From: Brassica napus
Taxonomy: Eukaryota; Streptophyta; Magnoliopsida; Brassicales; Brassicaceae
Direction: 5' to 3'
Assembly: GCF_020379485.1 (NCBI RefSeq)
Contig: NC_063450.1
Location: 44,544,681 to 44,608,680 of the forward strand
Length of the DNA: 64,000 bases
Shown: positions 43,554-53,245 of the stretch, in pieces
Position numbering within the stretch: the stretch's first letter is position 1
Layout: the number at the start of each line of letters is the position of its first letter
The notes under the pieces: generated by a model
Told to the model about the DNA's origin: nothing
Databases searched by the model: none
The model's input: only the letters and a program-made list of their open reading frames with translations
Made by a program: the position numbers and the translations under genes

Positions 43554-45139
43554 GACATGAAATCACATGTTTCCACCGCCCACCACCCTTCCTTGTCCCC
43601 CCTGACCCTCCAGATCCCTCCCACTTCCCTCCTCTTGGCACCATCCCTCCTTCTCGAAAATCCCCTGTCAAACCCTCCCCCTCTTTTGTTTCTCAATCTC
43701 CCACCAAACACACTGTTGTTCAAGTTGTTTCTTCAGCTGTGAACTCCCACCCTCCCTCTAATTCTGCTTCTGCTGCTTCTCTCTTATCTTCTTACTTCAA
43801 TCCCCCTATCAATCTCTCCAATTTCAATTCTAGATCTGTGAACAGTAGCAACGCTACAGTGAAACGCAGAGAACCCTATTCTAATTCTGGAATTTCTGCT
43901 TCTTTTCCCCACGGATTACTCGGCTCTGCACCACCGCCCCTTCAGCATCTTCCTCCCGCTCTCAATACATCCGATCCATTCCCCAATTTATCTAACTCCC
44001 CGCCACCCCCACCCACTACCCGAAACTTACCCCCGACTGCCCATGTGCTCCCTACTGGCTCCATTCAACCTAATAACACTTGGGTTAATAAGGTCAAGAA
44101 CAATATCGACAGGTCGCTACAAAGACTCTCTCCTCGCTCGTATGGCCCTACTGGGAATCCTAGAGTTATCATTCCAGATGAAGTCTATCAGTTGGGAGCT
44201 GAACTTCATCGAGATTTTGTGGTCTGCAGATTCCTTGGTAGAATCCCTGCTTACTCCCTGATTCAAAATGTCCTCAACTACATGTGGGGCAAGGGTAAAC
44301 ATTTGGAGATTCACTTGTCACCTGCGACCAACTCTGTTCTTGTTCGCATCCCCAATGACTATATCAAACAGAAAGTGCTCCTGAAGGGCTATTGGTATGT
44401 CGACACCACCATGTTCTATGTCTCCCAGTGGACTGCAAATGCTGACAACTCTTCTCCCTCACTTCAACACGTTCAGCTGTGGGCTCATCTTATCAATGTT
44501 CCTCTTGATCTAATCCACAAAAAAGGTCTGAGTCACATTGCTGGCCAGATTGGAGAACCTAAGGAGACGGATGATTGGACTTTAAAAGTCTCAAGTACCA
44601 GCGTTGCTCATGTAAAAGTCGAAGTAGACGCTAGTGTCCCATTACCAAAAATAGTTGAAGTTGGCCGTCAAGATGGCTCATTTGTTAACGTCACTGTGGA
44701 ATACCCGTGGGTGCCACCGATCTGTGCAAACTGCAAAGAGATTGGACACATTTCCAAGAACTGCCCCAAGCTTCCTCCACCTCCGAAACCCGCACCTTCT
44801 GGCTCTAGACAGGGGCATCTTTCTCATACTTGTTACTCTTGTAAGGAACAGGGTCATCTCATGAAGAATTGCCCGAAGAAATCTCAAGAATGGACCCTAG
44901 TCAAAGGTAAATCAACGTCCTCTCCTAAAAAGACTAGCAATGACTCCTCGGATACTACTTTGCAGCACCCTCCCCCAGCTATCACCACCCTTCTTTCCCC
45001 AAATTCCACTGTTTCTGACCCCGCCTCAAGTCCACAACTACCCCCTACCCCCCTGATCCTCCTATTGCCTGTCCCCAACCGTCCTCGATGCTCGTTGATA
45101 ATCCTCCATTACCATCCCTTTTGGAAGAGAAGACCTTAA
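43554..45139 (+). pseudogene. LINE ORF1 protein (DUF4283 plus two zinc knuckles), 5'-truncated and frameshifted
   Basis: The frame is rich in Pro and Ser at first (HFPPLGTIPPSRKSP). A DUF4283 domain follows at about nt 44160-44440 (VYQLGAELHRDFVVCRFLGR, LLKGYWYVDTTMFYVSQW). Two CCHC zinc knuckles come next: CANCKEIGHISKNC at 44722-44763 and CYSCKEQGHLMKNC at 44830-44872. It is a nucleic-acid-binding partner of the LINE reverse transcriptase. No initiating ATG is present. Near a C-run at 45048-45053 the reading shifts: the Pro-rich C-terminus continues in the frame of 45088-45471, which stops 26 bases before ORF2. A one-base indel in the C-run would explain this. Confidence 0.8.
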
Positions 45140-45497
45140 ACATCTGCGATTCTGAAATGGATGATGCACCCGGTCCCTTGCCTCCTGATTTTATCCTTGC
45201 GCTCCCTGCTCCCCATACCTCTCGCCCAATTATCCCTACCCTTCCTTCGTCCACCTCAAAACTTGTTACTCCCGTCACCTCCACTTCCTTTAACCCTTTT
45301 ATCCCTACATCCACACCCGTACCGAACCTGATCTCTCCAAACCACCTACCCGAACAATCTCCACCCTCATCCTTCTCAGCTATCCCCACATCTAACCTTT
45401 TTCTCCCCCTCTCTTTAGAAGCCTCTTCCACCCCTTCTACCTCTGGACCCTCGTCTCCTCCCTCTGCCTAAGGGAAGGACGACCCCCATATGTAATT

Positions 45498-48400
45498 ATG
45501 TCTATAAAAACCTTTTTTTGGAATGTCCGTGGACTTAATGATCCGGACAAGCATCACCTTTTTACTAGTTGGCTATCTTCTAATCAGCCTGTTGCTGGTG
45601 CTATTTTGGAGTCACACATAAAAGAACCGAACCTGAATCTTGTTATGCAGCGAGCCTGCAAAGGTTGGAGTTACTTCGCTAACCACGATACTGATGATGA
45701 TGGGAGGATAATTGTAATCTGGAAATACCCGGCTACTGTCCAGATTCTTCACCAATCGCGGCAATCAATCACTTGCTCTGTAGCTGTTCCTGGGTCGACA
45801 ACTTTTCATCTATCTGCTGTGTACGCATCTAATCTTAGAGATGAACGTTTGCGCCTGTGGGAAGATCTAAAAGAAGTGCAAACCACTTTATTCTTGGAGA
45901 CAAGAAACTGGATTGTTGGTGGTGACTTTAACCAGATCATTCATCATTCCGAGCACTCTTCCCCGGCTGTTGATCACATTACCCCAGACATGATCGAGTT
46001 CCATGATACTATACTTGATCTGGAGATGGCCGATCTCAGATATCAAGGTAGCTGTTATACCTGGACCAACAGCTCACCCTCTAACCCAACCACTAAAAAG
46101 CTTGATCGTGCACTTGTTAACTGCCAATGGCTTCAGTCATACCCAAACAGTGTCGCCTCATTCCTACCCTTCGAGTTCTCTGATCACTCACCTTGCCTCA
46201 TAGACCTCTCCTGCCTCCTCCCTTCCTCAGGAACCAAACCATTCAAATTCTTCAACTTCCTCACCAACCACCCTACTTTTGTGGACACGGTTGAAACGGC
46301 TTGGATTCAATGTGGAAACAGGGCAAAGGACCTCTGTGTGTTAGCTTATAAACTAAAACACCTTAAAAGAGCGTTAAAAACACTTAATAAAGAGAGCTTC
46401 TCGGATATTTCTAAAAAAGTGAGTGTAACTAACATTTTGCTTAAAGATGTGCAGGCTAAACTACTGGAGGACCCATCCACTGAGAATTTTGAGGCTGAAA
46501 AAGAACTACACCATCACTGGAACTTCTTGCGGGGTATTGAGGAGTCGTTCTTCAAACAAAAATCAAGGATCAAATGGCTCCATCTCGGCGATCAAAACAC
46601 ATTATTCTTTATGAGAGTGGCTACTTCAAGACTGTCATACAACTCTATCAGGTCTCTCATGCTCTCCAATGGTGTCCTCATCACTGATCCGGAGCTGATG
46701 TGCAAAATAGCAGTTGACCACTTCACGTCGATCCTTGCTCCTTCAGAACTCCCTCAGCTACACTCTCCTTTCCACTGGTTCCTGCAGATCATTCCCTTCC
46801 GCTGCAGTCAGGAGCAAAGATCCGCCATTGGCTCCTTTCCTTCTGATCTGGAAATCACCACAACAATCCTCAAATTAAATCCCAACAAGGCGCCTGGGCC
46901 TGATGGCTTCACATCTGCGTTCTTCAAATCTGCATGGAGCATTGTTGGAGAGGAAACTATTGCGACTGTCAGACAATTCTTCTTGTCTTGTTTCCTGCCT
47001 TCAGCAACGAACGCCACAATACTCACCCTCGTCCCAAAGAAACCGGGAGCTTCATCAATCACTGACTACCGGCCCATTTCCTGTTGTAACACGACGTATA
47101 AGGCAATATCTAATCTGTTGGTGAAACGCTTGAAGATCATTCTACCAGAAGCTATCTTGCCCAATCAAACGGCCTTCATCAGAGGAAGACTTCTAATCGA
47201 AAACACCCTCCTTGCTTCTGAAATTGTGCAAGGTTATCACAAGAATGGGGGACAGAAACGAATCACCATCAAAATTGACATAACAAAGGCCTTCGACACA
47301 ATTAGATGGGAGTTCATATTCCAATGTCTTCGAGGTCTACACTTGCCTGAGATTTTCATTCATTGGATTCAAGCGTGTGTGTGCTCAACCTCCTTCTCTG
47401 TTGGCTTCAACGGTTCCCTACATGGGTTTTTCAAGGGCAAACGAGGACTACGGCAAGGAGACCCTCTTTCCCCTTACTTATTTGTAATTGCCATGAACTG
47501 CTTATCCCTTTCTCTAAATATGGCAGCTCAGAGAGGAGACTTTAAGTATCACTCCAAATGCGACCGGACGGGCCTTACACATCTATGCTTCGCTGATGAC
47601 CTCCTCATTTTCTGTGATGGGTCCGCTGAATCTGTCAACGCTATCCTAGGCGTGCTGAGGGACTTTGAAGCACGATCAGGACTCGGGATCAGTATTGAGA
47701 AGACATCTATCTACTATGCAGGGCTCAAACCCCATGAGATGGATGCAATAACATTCGCGACGGGTCTAACTGCTGGCGTGCTACCTGTCAGATACTTGGG
47801 TGTACCCTTATGTACAAAGAAGCTCTCGATTCTTCACTGCGCTCCATTGATCCAATCGATTAAATCAAAATTTCAAGGTTGGAGCTCGAGATCACTTTCA
47901 TTTGCAGGAAGGCTTCAATTGATCTCAACTGTAATCTCAGGAATAATAAACTTTTGGTCCTCCGCTTATATTCTTCCCAAGGCTGTCTTAGCGGAGATCG
48001 ATGCTCTTTGCTCAAAATTTTTATGGAAAGGGAAACTAGATGGAAGTGGTGGTGCAAAAGTGGCGTGGGAAAAGGTCTCTGTTCCTAAACAAGAAGGAGG
48101 GTTGGGGTTGAAGAACTGGGTATGCTGGAATGCTGCGTGTGCGATAAAGCTCATCTGGATACTATTCTTTAAACAAGACTCTATATGGGCTACTTGGTAT
48201 CTCGCTGAGGTGCTTGAGGGAAACATCAACAACTTTTGGGTCATCAACACCAAGCAAAAAAACTCTTGGCTCGCGAACTACTTACTGTTACAGCGTGACA
48301 CTGTCTTCGATTGGATCAAGATGGTAGTGGGAAACGGCGAGACTTGCTATTTCTGGTCAAGTAACTGGTCCCCTTTCGGAAGCATAACGAAATACCTTCG

Positions 48401-49142
48401 AGGAGAGAGCTCCCGCAATACTGGAATCCCGACAGCGGCGACCTTGGCGGAACTTTGGGATCAGGGCACTTGGCAACTCCCCCCGGCGAGATCAGAAGGT
48501 CAAGTTAACATACAGACTCATCTCACTACACTTGCGCTCACTCATGAGGCTGATGCCTTTCAATGGATGCCTCACGGAAAACACTCAACTATCTACTCAA
48601 CAAGGGAAATCTACAACCTGTTGCGCGTCCACCACCAGCGAGTCCCTTGGCACAAGGAAGTATGGTTCTCCAAAGGAATTCCACGCCACAAGTTCCTATC
48701 TTGGCTCTTCGTTCTGGACAGATGCCCCACTAAAGATAGAATGATGGAGTGGGGTTTTGCTACTGATCCTATGTGCATCCTCTGTAACTCGGGCCTTGAA
48801 TCTAGAGATCATCTGTACTTCTCTTGCTCCTACACTTGGGACATTTGGTACTCAGTGGCTGGTAGATCGGGCTTCTCCTCTCCAAGAGTGTGGAATGAAA
48901 TCCTCCGACATTTACAAAAACTACATACTCCGACACACACCAGACTACTAGTTCTCTTGGCTTGGCAAGCTTCGATCTATTGTATATGGGCGGAACGCAA
49001 TGCACGGCTCCACCGAAGCAGATTCAGACCTCCTTCCGCCATCGTCAAGGAAATACACACTATCGTCAAGCTAAGGATTGCATCTATTCGTATAGATGAT
49101 CCTCACCTAGCGTCTGTCCTCTTCCAAGCTTGGGTCTCCTAA
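45498..49142 (+). CDS. LINE ORF2: endonuclease and reverse transcriptase, 1214 aa, intact
   Basis: One open frame. Residues about 1-230 are an apurinic-type endonuclease (FFWNVRGLND, NWIVGGDFNQI, SDHSPCL). Residues about 470-750 are the reverse transcriptase (NKAPGPDGFTSAFFKSAW, DYRPISCCNTTYK, AFIRGRLL, IDITKAFDTIRWEFI, KRGLRQGDPLSPYLF, and catalytic FADD in HLCFADDLLIFC). A zf-RVT domain lies near the C-terminus (PMCILCNSGLESRDHLYFSC). The enzyme nicks target DNA and copies the element RNA in place. No C-terminal RNase H is seen, which some plant LINEs carry. All frame-breaking changes seem to be in ORF1. Confidence 0.9.
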   Translation: MSIKTFFWNVRGLNDPDKHHLFTSWLSSNQPVAGAILESHIKEPNLNLVMQRACKGWSYFANHDTDDDGRIIVIWKYPATVQILHQSRQSITCSVAVPGSTTFHLSAVYASNLRDERLRLWEDLKEVQTTLFLETRNWIVGGDFNQIIHHSEHSSPAVDHITPDMIEFHDTILDLEMADLRYQGSCYTWTNSSPSNPTTKKLDRALVNCQWLQSYPNSVASFLPFEFSDHSPCLIDLSCLLPSSGTKPFKFFNFLTNHPTFVDTVETAWIQCGNRAKDLCVLAYKLKHLKRALKTLNKESFSDISKKVSVTNILLKDVQAKLLEDPSTENFEAEKELHHHWNFLRGIEESFFKQKSRIKWLHLGDQNTLFFMRVATSRLSYNSIRSLMLSNGVLITDPELMCKIAVDHFTSILAPSELPQLHSPFHWFLQIIPFRCSQEQRSAIGSFPSDLEITTTILKLNPNKAPGPDGFTSAFFKSAWSIVGEETIATVRQFFLSCFLPSATNATILTLVPKKPGASSITDYRPISCCNTTYKAISNLLVKRLKIILPEAILPNQTAFIRGRLLIENTLLASEIVQGYHKNGGQKRITIKIDITKAFDTIRWEFIFQCLRGLHLPEIFIHWIQACVCSTSFSVGFNGSLHGFFKGKRGLRQGDPLSPYLFVIAMNCLSLSLNMAAQRGDFKYHSKCDRTGLTHLCFADDLLIFCDGSAESVNAILGVLRDFEARSGLGISIEKTSIYYAGLKPHEMDAITFATGLTAGVLPVRYLGVPLCTKKLSILHCAPLIQSIKSKFQGWSSRSLSFAGRLQLISTVISGIINFWSSAYILPKAVLAEIDALCSKFLWKGKLDGSGGAKVAWEKVSVPKQEGGLGLKNWVCWNAACAIKLIWILFFKQDSIWATWYLAEVLEGNINNFWVINTKQKNSWLANYLLLQRDTVFDWIKMVVGNGETCYFWSSNWSPFGSITKYLRGESSRNTGIPTAATLAELWDQGTWQLPPARSEGQVNIQTHLTTLALTHEADAFQWMPHGKHSTIYSTREIYNLLRVHHQRVPWHKEVWFSKGIPRHKFLSWLFVLDRCPTKDRMMEWGFATDPMCILCNSGLESRDHLYFSCSYTWDIWYSVAGRSGFSSPRVWNEILRHLQKLHTPTHTRLLVLLAWQASIYCIWAERNARLHRSRFRPPSAIVKEIHTIVKLRIASIRIDDPHLASVLFQAWVS

Positions 49143-49557
49143 TTTCCGATTGCTGTCAAGACGGAATGCAACTATCTCATCTTCAAATCCTCTCTCATCT
49201 TCTCTCCCTCCTAATTATTCACTTGGGCAATAGTTAGCGAGGTAATATTTTAAGCTGCTGGCAGTTTCGGGTCCGGTTCTTTATTAGGCATTTGCCACTA
49301 AGCTACGCTTTGTAAAACATTTCTTTCTCATGCAATTTAATAGAAAAAATTTTAGCAAAAAAAAAAAAAATCTGGCGTCAGTGATTAGCGCTGGTAATAA
49401 AGAGAACCTCGTGGATTACCACTGATTTAACCAGGAAGACCTAGTAGGTCTCCTCTCTGTTGTATTGTCTTCTTTATTAATTAGAAGCCGCTCACATGTC
49501 AATTAGTTTCCCAATATAAAACAACTTTTATGAATCGTTAATTTATTACATACTTAA

Positions 49558-49845
49558 TGTTGTAAGCGTGAAGCTGTCAACAAAAGCTGTCAACAAAAGC
49601 TTCATCGATCATTGAAATAATAGTGTGAAAGAAAATTGAGTGGAATCCACTGTCACTATTTACACAGTAACTTCCACTTTTTAAATTTTATATAAACGAT
49701 CGTTTCGATCGTTTGTAACACACCATTCTTCTCCTTCAATAACACATCCTCTCTTCTTATCAGTGTTATATTCTTCGTACGGGTATAAAATTTTGCTTTA
49801 TATAAATTCATGCGATATAATAAAATTCCAGTTCTTTTTATAACA
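49558..49845 (+). repeat. 5' LTR of Copia element 2
   Basis: 288 bp, TG...CA ends. A TATA-like TATATAAA lies at 49689-49696. It contains a local direct duplication AGCTGTCAACAAA / AGCTGTCAACAAA not found in the 3' LTR. Confidence 0.9.
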
Positions 49846-49910
49846 TGTTATCAGCACGATCGTTCTGCAATTCGGTAAAATTTATTGTATCATATATACC
49901 CTGCTATAAT

Positions 49911-50180
49911 GGTCGGTATACCGCTTGTACTATTATTTATATTATGTTATAATGGCCGGAATGCCGCCTATATTATTTATTAATATTTTAATTAATTAAT
50001 TGGTCGGCCGAGCCGCCTTATATTCTATTTATTGTTAACTGGACGGCCAAGCCGCCTTTATTTTTTTGTTTTTTGTTAACTGGTCGGCTGAGCCGCCTTA
50101 TATTTTGTTTATTGCTAATTGGTCGGCCGAGCCGCCGTATAATTTATTTATTATTCTACATTAACCGGCTGAGCCGTCGC
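49911..50180 (+). repeat. Seven-copy GC-rich hairpin array in the Copia 2 leader
   Basis: Seven GC-rich units stand out of AT-rich DNA at about 49911, 49954, 50002, 50041, 50082, 50121 and 50164, with spacing of 39-48 bases. Typical units are GGTCGGCCGAGCCGCC and GGACGGCCAAGCCGCC. Each can fold as GG, one unpaired base, CGGC, a 3-base loop, GCCG, CC. Loops are CGA, CAA, TGA, CGA, TGA. The first two units keep a shorter stem CGG/CCG with 4-base loops TATA and AATG. Units lie in the untranslated leader between the 5' LTR and the small ORF. A role in RNA packaging, dimerisation or translation is possible, but not shown. Confidence 0.8.
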
Positions 50181-50488
50181 ATAATTTATTATCATAACAA
50201 AAAATATTTATTCACCATAATTTTTATTTTTATCAAACTTTTATGAAATTTTATAGATTTGATTGACCGTTTAATACGATATTTTCAGACTAATTTTTGG
50301 TGCACTCGATTTAACCCCAACGGTCACAAATAAAATTTTTCAAAAATTTCCCCTTTCTCCAACGGTTATGAACAGTGATTTTCATCTATAAATACAACTC
50401 ATTTTCACTCCATTTCATCATCCAAAACATTTCATCTTCTCTAAAAAAAATTCAAATCGCTCTCCTCCGATTTTTCATTTCAAGAAAG

Positions 50489-50656
50489 ATGATTCGCGCA
50501 CTTTTGTTTTTATCTGCCATTTTTATTTGTGTTTCTATTTATGGTTTATTCGTTGGAGAATTTACTCCGAGTGAATTTAAGATGAATATCGGTTTAATTT
50601 TCTTTACATCACTTCTCCTTGTAATTGCTTGCATGATTAATGTAAACGGTTTTTAA
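50489..50656 (+). CDS. Small two-membrane-segment ORF in the Copia 2 leader (55 aa)
   Basis: ATG in good context (AAGAAAGATGATT) opens a 55-residue frame ending ATGATTAATGTAAACGGTTT then TAA, 47 bases before the gag ATG at 50704. Two hydrophobic stretches are seen: residues 4-22 (ALLFLSAIFICVSIYGLFV) and 34-52 (IGLIFFTSLLLVIACMINV), joined by a polar loop GEFTPSEFKMN. That predicts a hairpin membrane protein with both ends on the same side. I do not recognise it in Copia elements. It may be a real extra gene, an upstream ORF that controls gag translation, or a captured host fragment. Small size and one copy keep confidence moderate. Confidence 0.45.
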   Translation: MIRALLFLSAIFICVSIYGLFVGEFTPSEFKMNIGLIFFTSLLLVIACMINVNGF

Positions 50657-50703
50657 ATTATGAAGTTCTAATAAAATTATTATTTTGTGTTTTAGAAATA
50701 CAA

Positions 50704-51663
50704 ATGGCAAACATCGAGAAACTCCAGTTCCCGGCTCTGAAAGTAACCGGCGAAAATTATGTCAGATGGGTCACAAATGTGAAACCTTATCTTGTAATAA
50801 AAAAGATAACCGAAGCGATAGAAGTCGGTAACAAATCGCCACCCGAGCATATAGCCAAAGCGATAATCTTCCTGAAGAAGCATTTAGATGAGAATCTAAC
50901 TCACGACTATGAAGATGTTGAGGACCCAGCCGTACTATGGCAAGCCTTGAAAGATTGGTTTGATAATCAAAAGGAAATCAATCTCCCTCACACTCTTGAA
51001 GAGTGGAAAACCCTGAGGTTTCAGGATTCCCAAAGGGTTAGAGATTACAATTTCACTATCTTGAGGATAGTTGCACAATTAAAATATTGTGGTAACCCTG
51101 TCACTGAAGCAGAAATGCTTGACAAGACATATAATACTTTCCACAAAGAACACAACGTCTTATCCCGAATTTACAGAAAATGTGGGTACACCAAATTTTC
51201 TGAATTGATGGTAACACTCATGTTGGCTGAAAAGAACGATGAGTTACTAATCAAAAACCATAATTCCTGACCTACGGGAGCCAAGGCATTTCCCGAAGTG
51301 AATGCTACGGCGGTAGAATATTCGGGAAGGAGAAACCAGATCAACCGAGGTCGTGGTCGGCGTTTCAACAACAAACGTGGAAAGCCTTACTATCCTAAAA
51401 GTATTAGATCTAACAAATGGGTTAGATCTGAACAACCTCCTAAAGGCAAAGAAACCGAAGAGGATACCACAAAGAAAAGTGAGACTGTATGTTACAGATG
51501 TGGATGTAAAGGACATTGGTCCCGTACCTGTCGTACTCCCCCACATTTGTGCAAGTTATATCAAGAGTCCATAAAAGGAAAGGCTAAAGAGGTGAACCTC
51601 ACGGAAAATGTTGAAGGGACCTCATACCTTGAATCCTCCGACTTCGCTAATGAGCTGGACTAG
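50704..51663 (+). pseudogene. Copia 2 gag, interrupted by an in-frame stop
   Basis: The frame starts MANIEKLQFPALKVTGENYV and runs as a UBN2-type Gag to a TGA at 51268-51270. The same frame then continues through a basic region (SGRRNQINRGRGRRFNNKRG) and a CCHC zinc knuckle (CYRCGCKGHWSRTC) to a TAG at 51661-51663. Without the TGA this would be one Gag of about 319 residues. Gag coats the element RNA. Confidence 0.85.
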
Positions 51664-51862
51664 ATTACTCCTGAAGAGAATCGAAATGCATATGATAAGA
51701 GTATTGAATAGTTTTCAGTATTACCATGTATAATTATTATATTTCATGTTTTAAACAAATAATGATGTTTTTAACATCATCTTATTGTATAATTATTATG
51801 TGTTTCCTTATATGAATAAATTTTATGTTTTTCTTTTATTAATATTTATGACAATTTCATAA
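51664..51862 (+). other. Gap between gag and pol in Copia 2
   Basis: About 200 AT-rich bases with stops in all frames and a small inverted repeat (AATGATGTTTTTAACATCAT). In usual Copia elements gag and pol are one frame. I have an impression that related Brassicaceae copies also start pol at the MDQNAN motif, so the gap may be a family trait. Confidence 0.5.
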
Positions 51863-53245
51863 ATGGATCAGAATGCTAATGAAGCAAAATCCAAGAAACG
51901 GATTCGTGAAATATGCATACCAGATAGTGGAACAACGCACACTATTCTGAGACAAAAGAGATATTTCTCTGATATAAAACCGACAAGAATTGTCGTCAAT
52001 ACAATATCAGGTCCTGCAGACGTGATTGAAGGAACTGGTAAAACAAACTTTACTTTACCGAATGGAACCAAATTTTCCATAAATAATGCTCTATATTCTC
52101 CAAGTTCTAAAAGGAATTTGTTGAGGTTTAAAGACATATATCTTCACGGATATGATACTCAGTCTGCAACTGAGGATGGAAAGAAATACATGTATGTAAC
52201 TTCTGAGAAATGTGGCAGAAAACACATATTGGAAAAGTTTCCAGAGCTTCCTTCGGGGTTACATCATACTTATATCGATGAGATCGAATCAAATCTTGTA
52301 GTAGAACGGAACCCAGAAGAGTTCACGTTATGGCATGATCGCCTTGGCCACCCAGGAACTACAATGATGCGTAAAATCATAGAAAGTTCACATGGTCATC
52401 CACTGAAAATCCAGGAGATTTCTCAAGGGAATAAAATGACATGTGTTGCATGTTCTCTAGGAAAATTGATCGTAAGGCCATCGCCAACCAAAATCGATAA
52501 AGAATCACCAAAGTTTCTTGAAAGAATTCAAGGCGATATATGTGGACCTATACACCCACCTTGTGGACCATTCCACTATTTTATGGTATTAATTGACGCA
52601 TCCAGTAGATGGTCACACGTTTGTCTATTATCTTCTCGAAATGTGGCATTTGCGAGATTTCTAACTCAGATAATCAAACTGCGAGCACAGTTTCCTGATT
52701 ATACTATTAAAAGAGTTAGACTAGACAACGCTGGTAAATTCACATCCCAAGCATTCAATGACTATTGTATGGTAATGGGAATTGAAGTTGAACATTCGGT
52801 TGCTCATGTTCATACGCAAAATGGTTTGGCTGAATCTTTAATTAAGCGTCTGCAATTGATTGCAAGACCATTAATCATGAGATCAAAACTTCTAACCTCT
52901 GTATGGGGACATGCCATTTTGCATGCAGAAGCACTCATTCGGATCAGACCGAGTGCATACCATAAGTATTCTCCACTACAGTTAGCGTTTGGTCGAGAAC
53001 CAAACATTTTCCACTTTAGAATCTTTGGTTGTGCAGTATATGTGCCTGTAGCACCACCACAACGTACAAAGATGGGACCACAAAGAAGATTGGAAATATA
53101 TGTTGGTTTTGATTCTCCATCAATTATAAGATACCTAGAACCACAGACTGGTGACGTCTTTACAGCACGTTTTGCTGATTGTCATTTTGACGAAAATGTA
53201 TTCCCAGTTCTAGGGGAGAAAACAAAAATGTTGGAAGTGATATAA
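51863..53245 (+). pseudogene. Copia 2 pol part 1: protease and integrase
   Basis: Residues about 20-30 hold the aspartic protease motif PDSGTTHTIL. A GAG-pre-integrase zinc motif follows (LWHDRLGHPGTTMM...CVACSLGK), then the integrase core (GDICGPIHPP, RLDNAGKFTSQ, HTQNGLAESL). The frame drifts into a stop after GEKTKMLEVI at 53245. The true continuation is in the next frame, so a one-base indel lies near 53211-53222 in an AGGGGAGAAAA stretch. Confidence 0.85.

Larger units (their letters stand above)
43554..49370 (+). mobile_element. LINE (L1-type) retrotransposon with two ORFs and poly(A)
   Basis: About 5.8 kb. ORF1 encodes a DUF4283/zinc-knuckle protein and ORF2 an endonuclease-reverse transcriptase. 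The 3' UTR (CTGCTGGCAGTTTCGGGTCC, GCAATTTAATAG) ends in a 14-base poly(A) at 49357-49370. The ORF1 frame is open back to a stop at 43551-43553 without an ATG, so the 5' end seems truncated near there. A target duplication could not be identified. ORF2 is fully open, so the copy is not old. It lies between TT16 and the second Copia element. Confidence 0.85.

Noticed and set aside
49911..50180. CRISPR-like array because of regularly spaced palindromic repeats
   Set aside because: Plant nuclear DNA, repeats only 14-16 bp and not identical, spacers AT-rich and similar, no cas genes; it lies inside a retrotransposon leader.
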